From: Isoperla grammatica
Taxonomy: Eukaryota > Arthropoda > Insecta > Plecoptera > Perlodidae
DNA length: 64,000 nt
Reading direction: 5' to 3'
Assembly: GCA_945910005.1 (NCBI GenBank)
Contig: CAMDTW010000653.1
Coordinates: 22,151 to 86,150, forward strand
Positions within the stretch are counted from its first letter, which is position 1. Each line of letters opens with the position of its first letter. Both the position numbers and the translations under genes were made by a program. Shown piece by piece: positions 20,201 through 36,000 of the stretch. The notes beneath the pieces are model-generated. The model saw only the letters and a list, made by a program, of their open reading frames with translations. It was not told the origin of the DNA and did not search any database.

Positions 20201-23200
20201 AGGAATACCGGCCGTATGCAAGATTCCTCTTAAAACTGGAAGTTTGTGGTAGATGGACTGAAATCAGCCAATTTCTATTTTTTATGCATATTTTAACCAA
20301 AAACGACGAAAAAACTCAATTTATGCATTTTCATTATACTCTTGAAGAATGCAACCTATAATTCTTATTTTTCGACGGATTGTGTAACTTCTATAGAAGT
20401 TATCGAAATGTGACGAAATGGACAAATTGTGCTTATTGGAGCCTGAAACGCTCTAAAACAACGATTTGTGCAATTTGGTTGAAACCCTTAGGAATCCCAG
20501 CCGTATGCAAGATTCCTCTTTAAACTGGAAGTTTGTAATAGATAGACTAAAATCAGCCAATTTCTATATTTTATGCTTATTTTAACCAAAAACGACGAAA
20601 AAACTCAATTTATGCATTTTCATTATACTCTTGAAGAATGCAACCTATAATTCTTATTTTTCAACGGAGGGTGTAACTTCTATAGAAGTTTTTGAAATGT
20701 GACGAAATGGACAAATTGTGCTTATTGGAGCCTGAAACGCTCTAAAACAACGATTTGTTAACTTTGTTTGAAACCCTTAGAAATCCCAGCCGTATGCAAG
20801 ATTCCTCTTAAAACTGGAAGTTTGTGGTAGATAGACTAAAATCAGCCAATTTCTATATTTTATGCATATTTTAACCAAAAACGACGAAAAAACTCAATTT
20901 ATGCATTTTCATTATACTCTTGAAGAATGAAGCCTTTAATTCTTATTTTTCAACGGAGGGTGTAACTTCTATAGAAGTTATCAAAATGTGACGAAATGGA
21001 CAAATTGTGCTAATTGGAGCCTGAAACGCTCTAAAACAACGATTTGTCAACTTTGGTTGAAACCCTTAGGAATCCCGGCCGTATGCAAGATTCCTCTTAA
21101 AACTGGAAGTTTGTGGTAGATAGACTGAAATCAGCCAATTTCTATTTTTTATGCATATTTTAACCAAAAACGACGAAAAAACTCAATTTATGCATTTTCA
21201 TTATACTCTTGAAGAATGCAACCTATAATTCTTATTTTTCGACGGATTGTGTAACTTCTATAGAAGTTATCGAAATGTGACGAAATGGACAAATTGTGCT
21301 TATTGGAGCCTGAAACGCTCTAAAACAACGATTTGTGCAATTTGGTTGAAACCCTTAGGAATCCCAGCCGTATGCAAGATTCCTCTTAAAACTGGAAGTT
21401 TGTGGTAGATAGACTAAAATCAGCCAATTTCTATATTTTATGCATATTTTAACCAAAAACGACGAAAAAACTCAATTTATGCATTTTCATTATACTCTTG
21501 AAGAATGCAGCCTATAATTCTTATTTTTCAACCTAGGGTGTAACTTCTATAGAAGTTATCGAAATGTGACGAAATGGACAAATTGTGCTTATTGGAGCCT
21601 GAAACGCTCTAAAACAACGATTTGTCAACTTTGGTTGAATTCCTTAGGAATCCCGGCCGTATGCAAGATTCCTCTTAAAACTGGAAGTTTGTGGTAGATA
21701 GACTGAAATCAGCCAATTTATATTTTTTATGCATATTTTAACCAAAAACGACGAAAAAAACTCAATTTATGCATTTTCATTATTCTCTTGAAGAATGCAA
21801 CCTATAATTCTTATTTTTCGACGGAGGGTGTAACTTCTATAGAAGTAATCGAAATGTGACAAAATGGACAACGTGTGCTTATTGGAGCCTTAAACGCTCT
21901 AAAACAACGATTTGTTAACTTTGGTTGAAACCCTTAGGAATCCCGGCCGTATGCAAGATTCCTCTTAAAACTGGAAGTTTTTGGTAGATAGACTGAAATC
22001 AGCCAATTTCTATTTTTTATGCATATTTTAACCAAAAACGACGAAAAAACTCAATTTATGCATTTTCATTATACTCTTGAAGAATGCAACCTATAATTCT
22101 TATTTTTCGACGGATTGTGTAACTTCTATAGAAGTTATCGAAATGTGACGAAATGGACAAATTGTGCTTATTGGAGCCTGAAACGCTCTAAAACAACGAT
22201 TTGTGCAATTTGGTTGAAACCCTTAGGAATCCCAGCCGTATGCAAGATTCCTCTTAAAACTGGAAGTTTGTGGTAGATAGACTAAAATCAGCCAATTTCT
22301 ATATTTTATGCATATTTTAACCAAAAACGACGAAAAAACTCAATTTATGCATTTTCATTATACTCTTGAAGAATGCAGCCTATAATTCTTATTTTTCAAC
22401 CTAGGGTGTAACTTCTATAGAAGTTATCGAAATGTGACAAAATGGACAAATTGTGCTAATTGGAGCCTGAAACGCTCTAAAACAACGATTTGTCAACTTT
22501 GGTTGAAACCCTTTGGAATCCCGGCCGTATGCAAGATTCCTCTTAAAACTGGAAGTTTGTGGTAGATATACTAAAATCAGCCAATTTCTATTTTTTATGC
22601 ATATTATAACCAAAAACGACCAAAAAACTCAATTTATGCATTTTCATTATACTCTTGAAGAATGCAACCTATAATTCTTATTTTTCGACGGAGGGTGTAA
22701 CTTCTATAGAAGTTATCGAAATGTGACAAAATTGTGCTTATTGGAGCCTGAAACGCTCTAAAACAACGATTTGTTAACTTTGGTTGAAACCCTTAGGAAT
22801 CCCGGCCGTATGCAAGATTCCTCTTTAAACTGGAAGTTTGTGGTAGATAGACTAAAATCAGCCAATTTCTATATTTTATGCATATTTTAACCAAAAACGA
22901 CGAAAAAACTCAATTTATGCATTTTCATTATACTCTTGAAGAATGCAGCCTATAATTCTTATTTTTCAACGGAGGGTGTAACTTCTATAGAAGTTTTTGA
23001 AATGTGACGAAATGGACAAATTGTGCTTATTGGAGCCTGAAACGCTCTAAAACAACGATTTGTCAACTTTGTTTGAAACCCTTAGAAATCCCAGCCGTAT
23101 GCAAGATTCCTCTTAAAACTGGAAGTTTGTGGTAGATAGACTAAAATCAGCCAATTTCTATATTTTATGCATATTTTAACCAAAAACGACGAAAAAACTC

Positions 23201-26200
23201 AATTTATGCATTTTCATTATACTCTTGAAGAATGAAGCCTTTAATTCTTATTTTTCAACGGGGGGTGTAACTTCTATAGAAGTTATCGAAATGTGACGAA
23301 ATGAACAAATTGTGCTAATTGGAGCCTGAAACGCTCTAAAACAACGATTTGTCAACTTTAATTTAAAACCCTTAGGAATCCCGGCCGTATGCAAGATTCC
23401 TCTTAAAACTGGAAGTTTGTGGTAGATAGACTAAAATCAGCCAATTTCTATTTTTTATGCATATTTTAACCAAAAACGACCAAAAAACTCAATTTATGCA
23501 TTTTCATTATACTCTTGAAGAATGCAACCTATAATTCTTATTTTTCGACGGAGGGTGTAACTTCTATAGAAGTTATCGAAATGTGACAAAATGGACAAAT
23601 TGTGCTTATTGGAGCCTGAAACGCTCTAAAACAACGATTTGTTAACTTTGGTTGAAACCCTTAGGAATCCCGGCCGTATGCAAGATTCCTCTTAAAACTG
23701 GAAGTTTGTGGTAGATAGACTGAAATCAGCCAATTTCTATTTTTTATGCATATTTTAACCAAAAACGACGAAAAAACTCAATTTATGCATTTTCATTATA
23801 CTCTTGAAGAATGCAACCTATAATTCTTATTTTTCGACGGATTGTGTCACTTCTATAGAAGTTATCGAAATGTGACGAAATGGACAAATTGTGCTTATTG
23901 GAGCCTGAAACGCTCTAAAACAACGATTTGTGCAATTTGGTTAAAACCCTTAGGAATCCCAGCCGTATGCAAGATTCCTCTTAAAACTGGAAGTTTGTGG
24001 TAGATAGACTAAAATCAGCCAATTTCTATATTTTATGCATATTTTAACCAAAAACGAAGAAAAAACTCAATTTATGCATTTTCATTATACTCTTGAAGAA
24101 TGCAGCCTATAATTCTTATTTTTCAACCTAGGGTGTAACTTCTATAGAAGTTATCGAAATGTGACGAAATGGACAAATTGTGCTAATTGGAGCCTGAAAC
24201 GCTCTAAAACAACGATTTGTCAACTTTGGTTGAAACCCTTAGGAATCCCGGCCGTATGCAAGATTCCTCTTAAAACTGGAAGTTTGTGGTAGATATACTA
24301 AAATCAGCCAATTTCTATTTTTTATGCATATTTTAACCAAAAACGACCAAAAAACTCAATTTATGCATTTTCATTATACTCTTGAAGAATGCAGCCTATA
24401 ATTCTTATTTTTCAACGGAGGGTGTAACTTCTAAAGAAGTTTTTGAAATGTGACGAAATGGACAAATTGTGCTTATTGGAGCCTGAAACGCTCTAAAACA
24501 ACGATTTGTCAACTTTGTTTGAAACCCTTAGAAATCCCAGCCGTATGCAAGAGTCCACTTAAAACTGGAAGTTTGTGGTAGATAGACTAAAATCAGCCAA
24601 TTTCTATATTTTATGCATATTTTAACCAAAAACGACGAAAAAACTCAATTTATGCATTTTCATTATACTCTTAAAGAATGAAGCCTTTAATTCTTATTTT
24701 TCAACGGAGGGTGTAACTTCTATAGAAGTTATCGAAATGTGACGAAATGGACAAATTATGCTAATTGGAGCCTGAAACGCTCTAAAACAACGATTTGTCA
24801 ACTTTGGTTGAAACCCTTAGGAATCCCGGCCGTATGCAAGATTCCTCTTAAAACTGGAAGTTTGTGGTAGATAGACTAAAATCAGCCAATTTCTATTTTT
24901 TATGCATATTTTAACCAAAAACGACCAAAACACTCAATTTATGCATTTTCATTATACTCTTGAAGAATGCAACCTATAATTCTTATTTTTCGACGGAGGG
25001 TGTAACTTCTATAGAAGGTATCGAAATGTGACAAAATGTACAAATTGTGCTTATTGGAGCCTGAAACGCTCTAAAACAACGATTTGTTAACTTTGGTTGA
25101 AACCCTTAGGAATCCCGGCCGTATGCAAGATTCCTCTTAAAACTGGAAGTTTGTGGTAGATAGACTGAAATCAGCCAATTTCTATTTTTTATGCATATTT
25201 TAACCAAAAACGACGAAAAAACTCAATTTATGCATTTTCATTATACTCTTGAAGAATGCAGCCTATAATTCTTATTTTTCAACCTAGGGTGTAACTTCTA
25301 TAGAAGTTATCGAAATGTGACGAAATGGACAAATTGTGCTTATTGGAGCCTGAAACGCTCTAAAACAACGATTTGTCAACTTTGGTTGAAACCCTTAGGA
25401 ATCCCGGCCGTATGCAAGATTCCTCTTAAAACTGGAAGTTTGTGGTAGATAGACTGAAATCAGCCAATTTCTATTTTTTATGCATATTTTAACCAAAAAC
25501 GACGAAAAAACTCAATTTATGCATTTTCATTATACTCTTGAAGAATGCAACCTATAATTCTTATTTTTCGACGGAGGGTGTAACTTCTATAGAAGTTATC
25601 GAAATGTGACAAAATGGACAAATTGTGCTTATTGGAGCCTGAAACGCTCTAAAACAACGATTTGTTAACTTTGGTTGAAACCCTTAGGAATCCCGGCCGT
25701 ATGCAAGATTCCTCTTAAAACTGGAAGTTTGTGGTAGATAGACTGAAATCAGCCAATTTCTATTTTTTATGCATATTTTAACCAAAAACGACGAAAAAAC
25801 TCAATTTATGCATTTTCATTATACTCTTGAAGAATGCAACATATAATTCTTATTTTTCGACGGATTGTGTAACTTCTATAGAAGTTATCGAAATGTGACG
25901 AAATGGACAAATTGTGCTTATTGAAGCCTGAAACGCTCTAAAACAACGATTTGTGCAATTTGGTTGAAACCCTTAGGAATCCCAGCCGTATGCAAGATTC
26001 CTCTTAAAACTGGAAGTTTGTGGTAGATAGACTAAAATCAGCCAATTTCTATATTTTATGCATATTTTAACCAAAAACGACGAAAAAACTCAATTTATGC
26101 ATTTTCATTATACTCTTGAAGAATGCAGCCTATAATTCTTATTTTTCAACCTAGGGTGTAAGTTCTATAGAAGTTATCGAAATGTGACGAAATGGACAAA

Positions 26201-26286
26201 TTGTGCTTATTGGAGCCTGAAACGCTCTAAAACAACGTTTGTCAACTTTGGTTGAAACCCTTAGGAATCCCGGCCGTATGCAAGAT

Positions 26287-27153
26287 TCCTCTTAAAACTG
26301 GAAGTTTGTGGTAGATAGACTGAAATCAGCCAATTTCTATTTTTTATGCATATTTTAACCAAAAACGACGAAAAAACTCAATTTATGCATTTTCATTATA
26401 CTCTTGAAGAATGCAACCTATAATTCTTATTTTTCGACGGAAGGTGTAACTTCTATAGAAGTTATCGAAATGTGACAAAATGGACAAATTGTGCTTATTG
26501 GAGCCTGAAACGCTCTAAAACAACGATTTGTTAACTTTGGTTGAAACCCTTAGGAATCCCGGCCGTATGCAAGATTCCTCTTAAAACTGGAAGTTTGTGG
26601 TAGATAGACTGAAATCAGCCAATTTCTATTTTTTATGCATATTTTAACCAAAAACGACGAAAAAAATCAATTTATGCATTTTCATTATACTCTTGAAGAA
26701 TGCAACATATAATTCTTATTTTTCGACGGATTGTGTAACTTCTATAGAAGTTATCGAAATGTGACGAAATGGACAAATTGTGCTTATTGGAGCCTGAAAC
26801 GCTCTAAAACAACGATTTGTGCAATTTGGTTGAAACCCTTAGGAATCCCAGCCGTATGCAAGATTCCTCTTAAAACTGGAAGTTTGTGGTAGATAGACTA
26901 AAATCAGCCAATTTCTATATTTTATGCATATTTTAACCAAAAACGACGAAAAAACTCAATTTATGCATTTTCATTATACTCTTGAAGAATGCAGCCTATA
27001 ATTCTTATTTTTCAACCTAGGGTGTAACTTCTATAGAAGTTATTAAAATGTGACGAAATGGACAAATTGTGCTTATTAGAGCCTGAAACGCTCTAAAACA
27101 ACGATTTGTCAACTTTGGTTGAAACCCTTAGGAATCCCGGCCGTATGCAAGAT
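26287..27153 (+). repeat. Representative C-D-B higher-order trimer (867 bp)
   Basis: Three successive monomers start at 26287 (type C), 26576 (type D) and 26865 (type B), each 289 bp. Type C: GACTGAAATC, GCAACC, GACAAAATGG, TTTGTTAAC, ending CCCGGCC. Type D: GACTGAAATC, a CGACGGATTGTG core, GACGAAATGG, TTTGTGCAAT, ending CCCAGCC. Type B: GACTAAAATC, CTATATTTTATGC, GCAGCC, CAACCTAGGG, usually TTTGTCAAC, ending CCCGGCC. The same order recurs at 25421-26286 and many other places, interrupted by extra or hybrid monomers. Type names are mine. Confidence 0.85.
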
Positions 27154-30100
27154 TCCTCTTAAAACTGGAAGTTTGTGGTAGATAGACTGAAATCAGCCAA
27201 TTTCTTTTTTTTATGCATATTTTAACCAAAAACGACGAAAAAACTCAATTTATGCATTTTCATTATACTCTTGAAGAATGCAACCTATAATTCTTATTTT
27301 TCGACGGATTGTGTAACTTCTATAGAAGTTATCGAAATGTGACGAAATGGACAAATTGTGCTTATTGGAGCCTGAAACGCTCTAAAACAACGATTTGTGC
27401 AATTTGGTTGAAACCCTTAGGAATCCCAGCCGTATGCAAGATTCCTCTTAAAACTGGAAGTTTGTGGTAGATAGACTAAAATCAGCCAATTTCTATATTT
27501 TATGCATATTTTAACCAAAAACGACGAAAAAACTCAATTTATGCATTTTCATTATACTCTTGAAGAATGCAGCCTATAATTCTTATTTTTCAACCTAGGG
27601 TGTAACTTCTATAGAAGTTATCGAAATGTGACGAAATGGACAAATTGTGCTTATTGGAGCCTGAAACGCTCTAAAACAACGATTTGTCAACTTTGGTTGA
27701 AACCCTTAGGAATCCCGGCCGTATGCAAGATTCCTCTTAAAACTGGAAGTTTGTGGTAGATAGACTGAAATCAGCCAATTTCTATTTTTTATGCATATTT
27801 TAACCAAAAACGACGAAAAAACTCAATTTATGCATTTTCATTATACTCTTGAAGAATGCAACCTATAATTCTTATTTTTCGACGGAGGGTGTAACTTCTA
27901 TAGAAGTTATCGAAATGTGACAAAATGGACAAATTGTGCTTATTGGAGCCTGAAACGCTCTAAAACAACGATTTGTTAACTTTGGTTGAAACCCTTAGGA
28001 ATCCCGGCCGTATGCAAGATTCCTCTTAAAACTGGAAGTTTGTGGTAGATAGACTGAAATCAGCCAATTTCTATTTTTTATGCATATTTTAACCAAAAAC
28101 GACGAAAAAACTCAATTTATGCATTTTCATTATACTCTTGAAGAATGCAACATATAATTCTTATTTTTCGACGGATTGTGTAACTTCTATAGAAGTTATC
28201 GAAATGTGACGAAATGGACAAATTGTGCTTATTGGAGCCTGAAACGCTCTAAAACAACGATTTGTGCAATTTGGTTAAAACCCTTAGGATTCCCAGCCGT
28301 ATGCAAGATTCCTCTTAAAACTGGAAGTTTGTGGTAGATAGACTAAAATCAGCCAATTCCTATATTTTATGCATATTTTAACCAAAAACGACGAAAAAAC
28401 TCAATTAATGCATTTTCATTATACTCTTGAAGAATGCAGCCTATAATTCTTATTTTTCACCCTAGGTTGTAACTTCTATAGAAGTTATCGAAATGTGACG
28501 AAATGGACAAATTGTGCTTATTGGAGCCTGAAACGCTCTAAAACAACGATTTGTCAACTTTGGTTGAAACCCTTAGGAATCCCGGCCGTATGCAAGATTC
28601 CTCTTAAAACTGGAAGTTTGTGGTAGATAGACTGAAATCAGCCAATTTCTATTTTTTATGCATATTTTAACCAAAAACGACGAAAAAACTCAATTTATGC
28701 ATTTTCATTATACTCTTGAAGAATGCAACCTATAATTCTTATTTTTCGACGGAGGGTGTAACTTCTATAGAAGTTATCGAAATGTGACGAAATGGACAAA
28801 TTGTGCTTATTGGAGCCTGAAACGCTCTAAAACAACGATTTGTGCAATTTGGTTGAAACCCTTAGGAATCCCAGCCGTATGCAAGATTCCTCTTAAAACT
28901 GGAAGTTTGTGGTAGATAGACTGAAATCAGCCAATTTCTATTTTTTATGCATATTTTAACCAAAAACGACGAAAAAACTCAATTTATGCATTTTCATTAT
29001 ACTCTTGAAGAATGCAACCTATAATTCTTATTTTTCGACGGAGGGTGTAACCTCTATAGAAGTTATCGAAATGTGACAAAATGGACAAATTGTGCTTATT
29101 GGAGCCTGAAACGCTCTAAAACAACGATTTGTTAACTTTGGTTGAAACCCTTAGGAATCCCGGCCGTATGCAAGATTCCTCTTAAAACTGGAAGTTTGTG
29201 GTAGATAGACTGAAATCAGCCAATTTCTATTTTTTATGCATATTTTAACCAAAAACGACGAAAAAACTCAATTTATGCATTTTCATTATACTCTTGAAGA
29301 ATGCAACCTATAATTCTTATTTTTCGACGGATTGTGTATTTTCTATAGAAGTTATCGAAATGTGACGAAATGGACAAATTGTGCTTATTGGAGCCTGAAA
29401 CGCTCTAAAACAACGATTTGTGCAATTTGGTTGAAACCCTTAGGAATCCCAGCCGTATGCAAGATTCCTCTTAAAACTGGAAGTTTGTGGTAGATAGACT
29501 AAAATCAGCCAATTTCTATATTTTATGCATATTTTAACCAAAAACGACGAAAAAACTCAATTTATGCATTTTCATTATACTCTTGAAGAATGCAGCCTAT
29601 AATTCTTATTTTTCAACCTAGGGTGTAACTTCTATAGAAGTTATCAAAATGTGACGAAATGGACAAATTGTGCTTATTAGAGCCTGAAACGCTCTAAAAC
29701 AACGATTTGTCAACTTTGGTTGAAACCCTTAGGAATCCCGGCCGTATGCAAGATTCCTCTTAAAACTGGAAGTTTGTGGTAGATAGACTGAAATCAGCCA
29801 ATTTCTTTTTTTTATGCATATTTTAACCAAAAACGACGAAAAAACTCAATTTATGCATTTTCATTATACTCTTGAAGAATGCAACCTATAATTCTTATTT
29901 TTCGACGGATTGTGTAACTTCTATAGAAGTTATCGAAATGTGACGAAATGGACAAATTGTGCTTATTGGAGCCTGAAACGCTCTAAAACAACGATTTGTG
30001 CAATTTGGTTGAAACCCTTAGGAATCCCAGCCGTATGCAAGATTCCTCTTAAAACTGGAAGTTTGTGGTAGATAGACTAAAATCAGCCAATTTCTATATT

Positions 30101-33081
30101 TTATGCATATTTTAACCAAAAACGACGAAAAAACTCAATTAATGCATTTTCATTATACTCTTGAAGAATGCAGCCTATAATTCTTATTTTTCACCCTAGG
30201 TTGTAACTTCTATAGAAGTTATCGAAATGTTACGAAATGGACAAATTGTGCTTATTGGAGCCTGAAACGCTCTAAAACAACGATTTGTCAACTTTGGTTG
30301 AAACCCTTAGGAATCCCGGCCGTATGCAAGATTCCTCTTAAAACTGGAAGTTTGTGGTAGATAGACTGAAATCAACCAATTTCTATTTTTTATGCATATT
30401 TTAACCAAAAACGACGAAAAAACTCAATTTATGCATTTTCATTATACTCTTGAAGAATGCAACCTATAATTCTTATTTTTCGACGGAGGGTGTAACTTCT
30501 ATAGAAGTTATCGAAATGTGACGAAATGGACAAATTGTGCTTATTGGAGCCTGAAACGCTCTAAAACAACGATTTGTGCAATTTGGTTGAAACCCTTAGG
30601 AATCCCAGCCGTATGCAAGATTCCTCTTAAAACTGGAAGTTTGTGGTAGATAGACTGAAATCAGCCAATTTCTATTTTTTATGCATATTTTAACCAAAAA
30701 CGACGAAAAAACTCAATTTATGCATTTTCATTATACTCTTGAAGAATGCAACCTATAATTCTTATTTTTCGACGGAGGGTGTAACCTCTATAGAAGTTAT
30801 CGAAATGTGACAAAATGGACAAATTGTGCTTATTGGAGCCTGAAACGCTCTAAAACAACGATTTGTTAACTTTGGTTGAAACCCTTAGGAATCCCGGCCG
30901 TATGCAAGATTCCTCTTAAAACTGGAAGTTTGTGGTAGATAGACTGAAATCAGCCAATTTCTATTTTTTATGCATATTTTAACCAAAAACGACGAAAAAA
31001 CTCAATTTATGCATTTTCATTATACTCTTGAAGAATGCAACCTATAATTCTTATTTTTCGACGGATTGTGTATTTTCTATAGAAGTTATCGAAATGTGAC
31101 GAAATGGACAAATTGTGCTTATTGGAGCCTGAAACGCTCTAAAACAACGATTTGTGCAATTTGGTTGAAACCCTTAGGAATCCCAGCCGTATGCAAGATT
31201 CCTCTTAAAACTGGAAGTTTGTGGTAGATAGACTAAAATCAGCCAATTTCTATATTTTATGCATATTTTAACCAAAAACGACGAAAAAACTCAATTTATG
31301 CATTTTCATTATACTCTTGAAGAATGCAGCCTATAATTCTTATTTTTCAACCTAGGGTGTAACTTCTATAGAAGTTATCGAAATGTGACGAAATGGACAA
31401 ATTGTGCTTATTGGAGCCTGAAACGCTCTAAAACAACGATTTGTCAACTTTGGTTGAAACCCTTAGGAATCCCGGCCGTATGCAAGATTCCTCTTAAAAC
31501 TGGAAGTTTGTGGTAGATAGACTGAAATCAGCCAATTTATATTTTTTATGCATATTTTAACCAAAAACGACGAAAAAACTCAATTTATGCATTTTCATTA
31601 TACTCTTGAAGAATGCAACCTATAATTCTTATTTTTCGACGGAAGGTGTAACTTCTATAGAAGTTATCGAAATGTGACAAAATGGACAAATTGTGCTTAT
31701 TGGAGCCTGAAACGCTCTAAAACAACGATTTGTTAACTTTGGTTGAAACCCTTAGGAATCCCGGCCGTATGCAAGATTCCTCTTAAAACTGGAAGTTTGT
31801 GGTAGATAGACTGAAATCAGCCAATTTCTATTTTTTATGCATATTTTAACCAAAAACGACGAAAAAACTCAATTTATGCATTTTCATTATACTCTTGAAG
31901 AATGCAACATATAATTCTTATTTTTCGACGGATTGTGTAACTTCTATAGAAGTTATCGAAATGTGACGAAATGGACAAATTGTGCTTATTGGAGCCACAA
32001 ACGCTCTAAAACAACGATTTGTGCAATTTGGTTGAAACCCTTAGGAATCCCAGCCGTATGCAAGATTCCTCTTAAAACTGGAAGTTTGTGGTAGATAGAC
32101 TAAAATCAGCCAATTTCTATATTTTATGCATATTTTAACCAAAAACGACGAAAAAACTCAATTTATGCATTTTCATTATACTCTTGAAGAATGCAACATA
32201 TAATTCTTATTTTTCGACGGATTGTGTAACTTCTATAGAAGTTATCGAAATGTGACGAAATGGACAAATTGTGCTTATTGGAGCCTGAAACGCTCTAAAA
32301 CAACGATTTGTGCAATTTGGTTGAAACCCTTAGGAATCCCAGCCGTATGCAAGATTCCTCTTAAAACTGGAAGTTTGTGGTAGATAGACTAAAATCAGCC
32401 AAATTCTATATTTTATGCATATTTTAACCAAAAACGACGAAAAAACTCAATTTATGCATTTTCATTATACTCTTGAAGAATGCAGCCTATAATTCTTATT
32501 TTTCAACCTAGGGTGTAACTTCTATAGAAGTTATCAAAATGTAACGAAATGGACAAATTGTGCTTATTAGAGCCTGAAACGCTCTAAAACAACGATTTGT
32601 CAACTTTGGTTGAAACCCTTAGGAATCCCGGCCGTATGCAAGATTCCTCTTAAAACTGGAAGTTTGTGGTAGATAGACTGAAATCAGCCAATTTCTTTTT
32701 TTTTTGCATATTTTAACCAAAAACGACGAAAAAACTCAATTTATGCATTTTTATTATACTCTTGAAGAATGCAACCTATAATTCTTATTTTTCGACGGAT
32801 TGTGTAACTTCTATAGAAGTTATCGAAATGTGACGAAATGGACAAATTGTGCTTATTGGAGCCTGAAACGCTCTAAAACAACGATTTGTGCAATTTGGTT
32901 GAAACCCTTAGGAATCCCAGCCGTATGCAAGATTCCTCTTAAAACTGGAAGTTTGTGGTAGATAGACTAAAATCAGCCAATTCCTATATTTTATGCATAT
33001 TTTAACCAAAAACGACGAAAAAACTCAATTAATGCATTTTCATTATACTCTTGAAGAATGCAGCCTATAATTCTTATTTTT

Positions 33082-36000
33082 CACCCTAGGGTGTAACTTC
33101 TATAGAAGTTATCGAAATGTGACGAAATGGACAAATTGTGCTTATTGGAGCCTGAAACGCTCTAAAACAACGATTTGTCAACTTTGGTTGAAACCCTTAG
33201 GAATCCCGGCCGTATGCAAGATTCCTCTTAAAACTGGAAGTTTGTGGTAGATAGACTGAAATCAGCCAATTTCTATTTTTTATGCATATTTTAACCAAAA
33301 ACGACGAAAAAACTCAATTTATGCATTTTCATTATACTCTTGAAGAATGCAACCTATAATTCTTATTTTTCGACGGAGGGTGTAACTTCTATAGAAGTTA
33401 TCGAAATGTGACGAAATGGACAAATTGTGCTTATTGGAGCCTGAAACGCTCTAAAACAACGATTTGTGCAATTTGGTTGAAACCCTTAGGAATCCCAGCC
33501 GTATGCAAGATTCCTCTTAAAACTGGAAGTTTGTGGTAGATAGACTGAAATCAGCCAATTTCTATTTTTTATGCATATTTTAACCAAAAACGACGAAAAA
33601 ACTCAATTTATGCATTTTCATTATACTCTTGAAGAATGCAACCTATAATTCTTATTTTTCGACGGAGGGTGTAACCTCTATAGAAGTTATCGAAATGTGA
33701 CAAAATGGACAAATTGTGCTTATTGGAGCCTGAAACGCTCTAAAACAACGATTTGTTAACTTTGGTTGAAACCCTTAGGAATCCCGGCCGTATGCAAGAT
33801 TCCTCTTAAAAATGGAAGTTTGTGGTAGATAGACTGAAATCAGCCAATTTCTATTTTTTATGCATATTTTAACCAAAAACGACGAAAAAACTCAATTTAT
33901 GCATTTTCATTATACTCTTGAAGAATGCAACCTATAATTCTTATTTTTCGACGGATTGTGTATTTTCTATAGAAGTTATCGAAATGTGACGAAATGGACA
34001 AATTGTGCTTATTGGTGCCTGAAACGCTCTAAAACAACGATTTGTGCAATTTGGTTGAAACCCTTAGGAATCCCAGCCGTATGCAAGATTCCTCTTAAAA
34101 CTGGAAGTTTGTGGTAGATAGACTAAAATCAGCCAATTTCTATATTTTATGCATATTTTAACCAAAAACGACGAAAAAACTCAATTTATGCATTTTCATT
34201 ATACTCTTGAAGAATGCAGCCTATAATTCTTATTTTTCAACCTAGGGTGTAACTTCTATAGAAGTTATCGAAATGTGACGAAATGGACAAATTGTGCTTA
34301 TTGGAGCCTGAAACGCTCTAAAACAACGATTTGTGCAATTTGGTTGAAACCCTTAGGAATCCCAGCCGTATGCAAGATTCCTCTTAAAACTGGAAGTTTG
34401 TGGTAGATAGACTAAAATCAGCCAATTCCTATATTTTATGCATATTTTAACCAAAAACGACGAAAAAACTCAATTAATGCATTTTCATTATACTCTTGAA
34501 GAATGCAGCCTATAATTCTTATTTTTCACCCTAGGGTGTAACTTCTATAGAAGTTATTGAAATGTGACGAAATGGACAAATTGTGCTTATTAGAGCCTGA
34601 AACGCTCTAAAACAACGATTTGTCAACTTTGGTTGAAACCCTTAGGAATCCCGGCCGTATGCAAGATTCCTCTTAAAACTGGAAGTTTGTGGTAGATAGA
34701 CTGAAATCAGCCAATTTCTATTTTTTATGCATATTTTAACCAAAAACGACGAAAAAACTCAATTTATGCATTTTCATTATACTCTTGAAGAATGCAACCT
34801 ATAATTCTTATTTTTCGACGGAGGGTGTAACTTCTATAGAAGTTATCGAAATGTGACGAAATGGACAAATTGTGCTTATTGGAGCCTGAAACGCTCTAAA
34901 ACAACGATTTGTGCAATTTGGTTGAAACCCTTAGGAATCCCAGCCGTATGCAAGATTCCTCTTAAAACTGGAAGTTTGTGGTAGATAGACTGAAATCAGC
35001 CAATTTCTATTTTTTATGCATATTTTAACCAAAAACGACGAAAAAACTCAATTTATGCATTTTCATTATACTCTTGAAGAATGCAACCTATAATTCTTAT
35101 TTTTCGACGGAGGGTGTAACCTCTATAGAAGTTGTCGAAATGTGACAAAATGGACAAATTGTGCTTATTGGAGCCTGAAACGCTCTAAAACAACGATTTG
35201 TTTACTTTGGTTGAAACCCTTAGGAATCCCGGCCGTATGCAAGATTCCTCTTAAAACTGGAAGTTTGTGGTAGATAGACTGAAATCAGCCAATTTCTATT
35301 TTTTATGCATATTTTAACCAAAAACGACGAAAAAACTCAATTTATGCATTTTCATTATACTCTTGAAGAATGCAACCTATAATTCTTATTTTTCGACGGA
35401 TTGTGTATTTTCTATAGAAGTTATCGAAATGTGACGAAATGGACAAATTGTGCTTATTGGTGCCTGAAACGCTCTAAAACAACGATTTGTGCAATTTGGT
35501 TGAAACCCTTAGGAATCCCAGCCGTATGCAAGATTCCTCTTAAAACTGGAAGTTTGTGGTAGATAGACTTAAATCAGCCAATTTCTATATTTTATGCATA
35601 TTTTAACCAAAAACGACGAAAAAACTCAATTTATGCATTTTCATTATACTCTTGAAGAATGCAGCCTATAATTCTTATTTTTCAACCTAGGGTGTAACTT
35701 CTATAGAAGTTATCGAAATGTGACGAAATGGACAAATTGTGCTTATTGGAGCCTGAAACGCTCTAAAACAACGATTTGTCAACTTTGGTTGAAACCCTTA
35801 GGAATCCCGGCCGTATGCAAGATTCCTCTTAAAACTGGAAGTTTGTGGTAGATAGACTGAAATCAGCCAATTTCTATTTTTTATGCATATTTTAACCAAA
35901 AACGACGAAAAAACTCAATTTATGCATTTTCATTATACTCTTGAAGAATGCAACCTATAATTCTTATTTTTCGACGGAAGGTGTAACTTCTATAGAAGTT

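Noticed and set aside
22401..22613. 70-residue minus-strand frame, repeated at 46378-46590
   Set aside because: Same satellite shadow, in a paralogous monomer pair.
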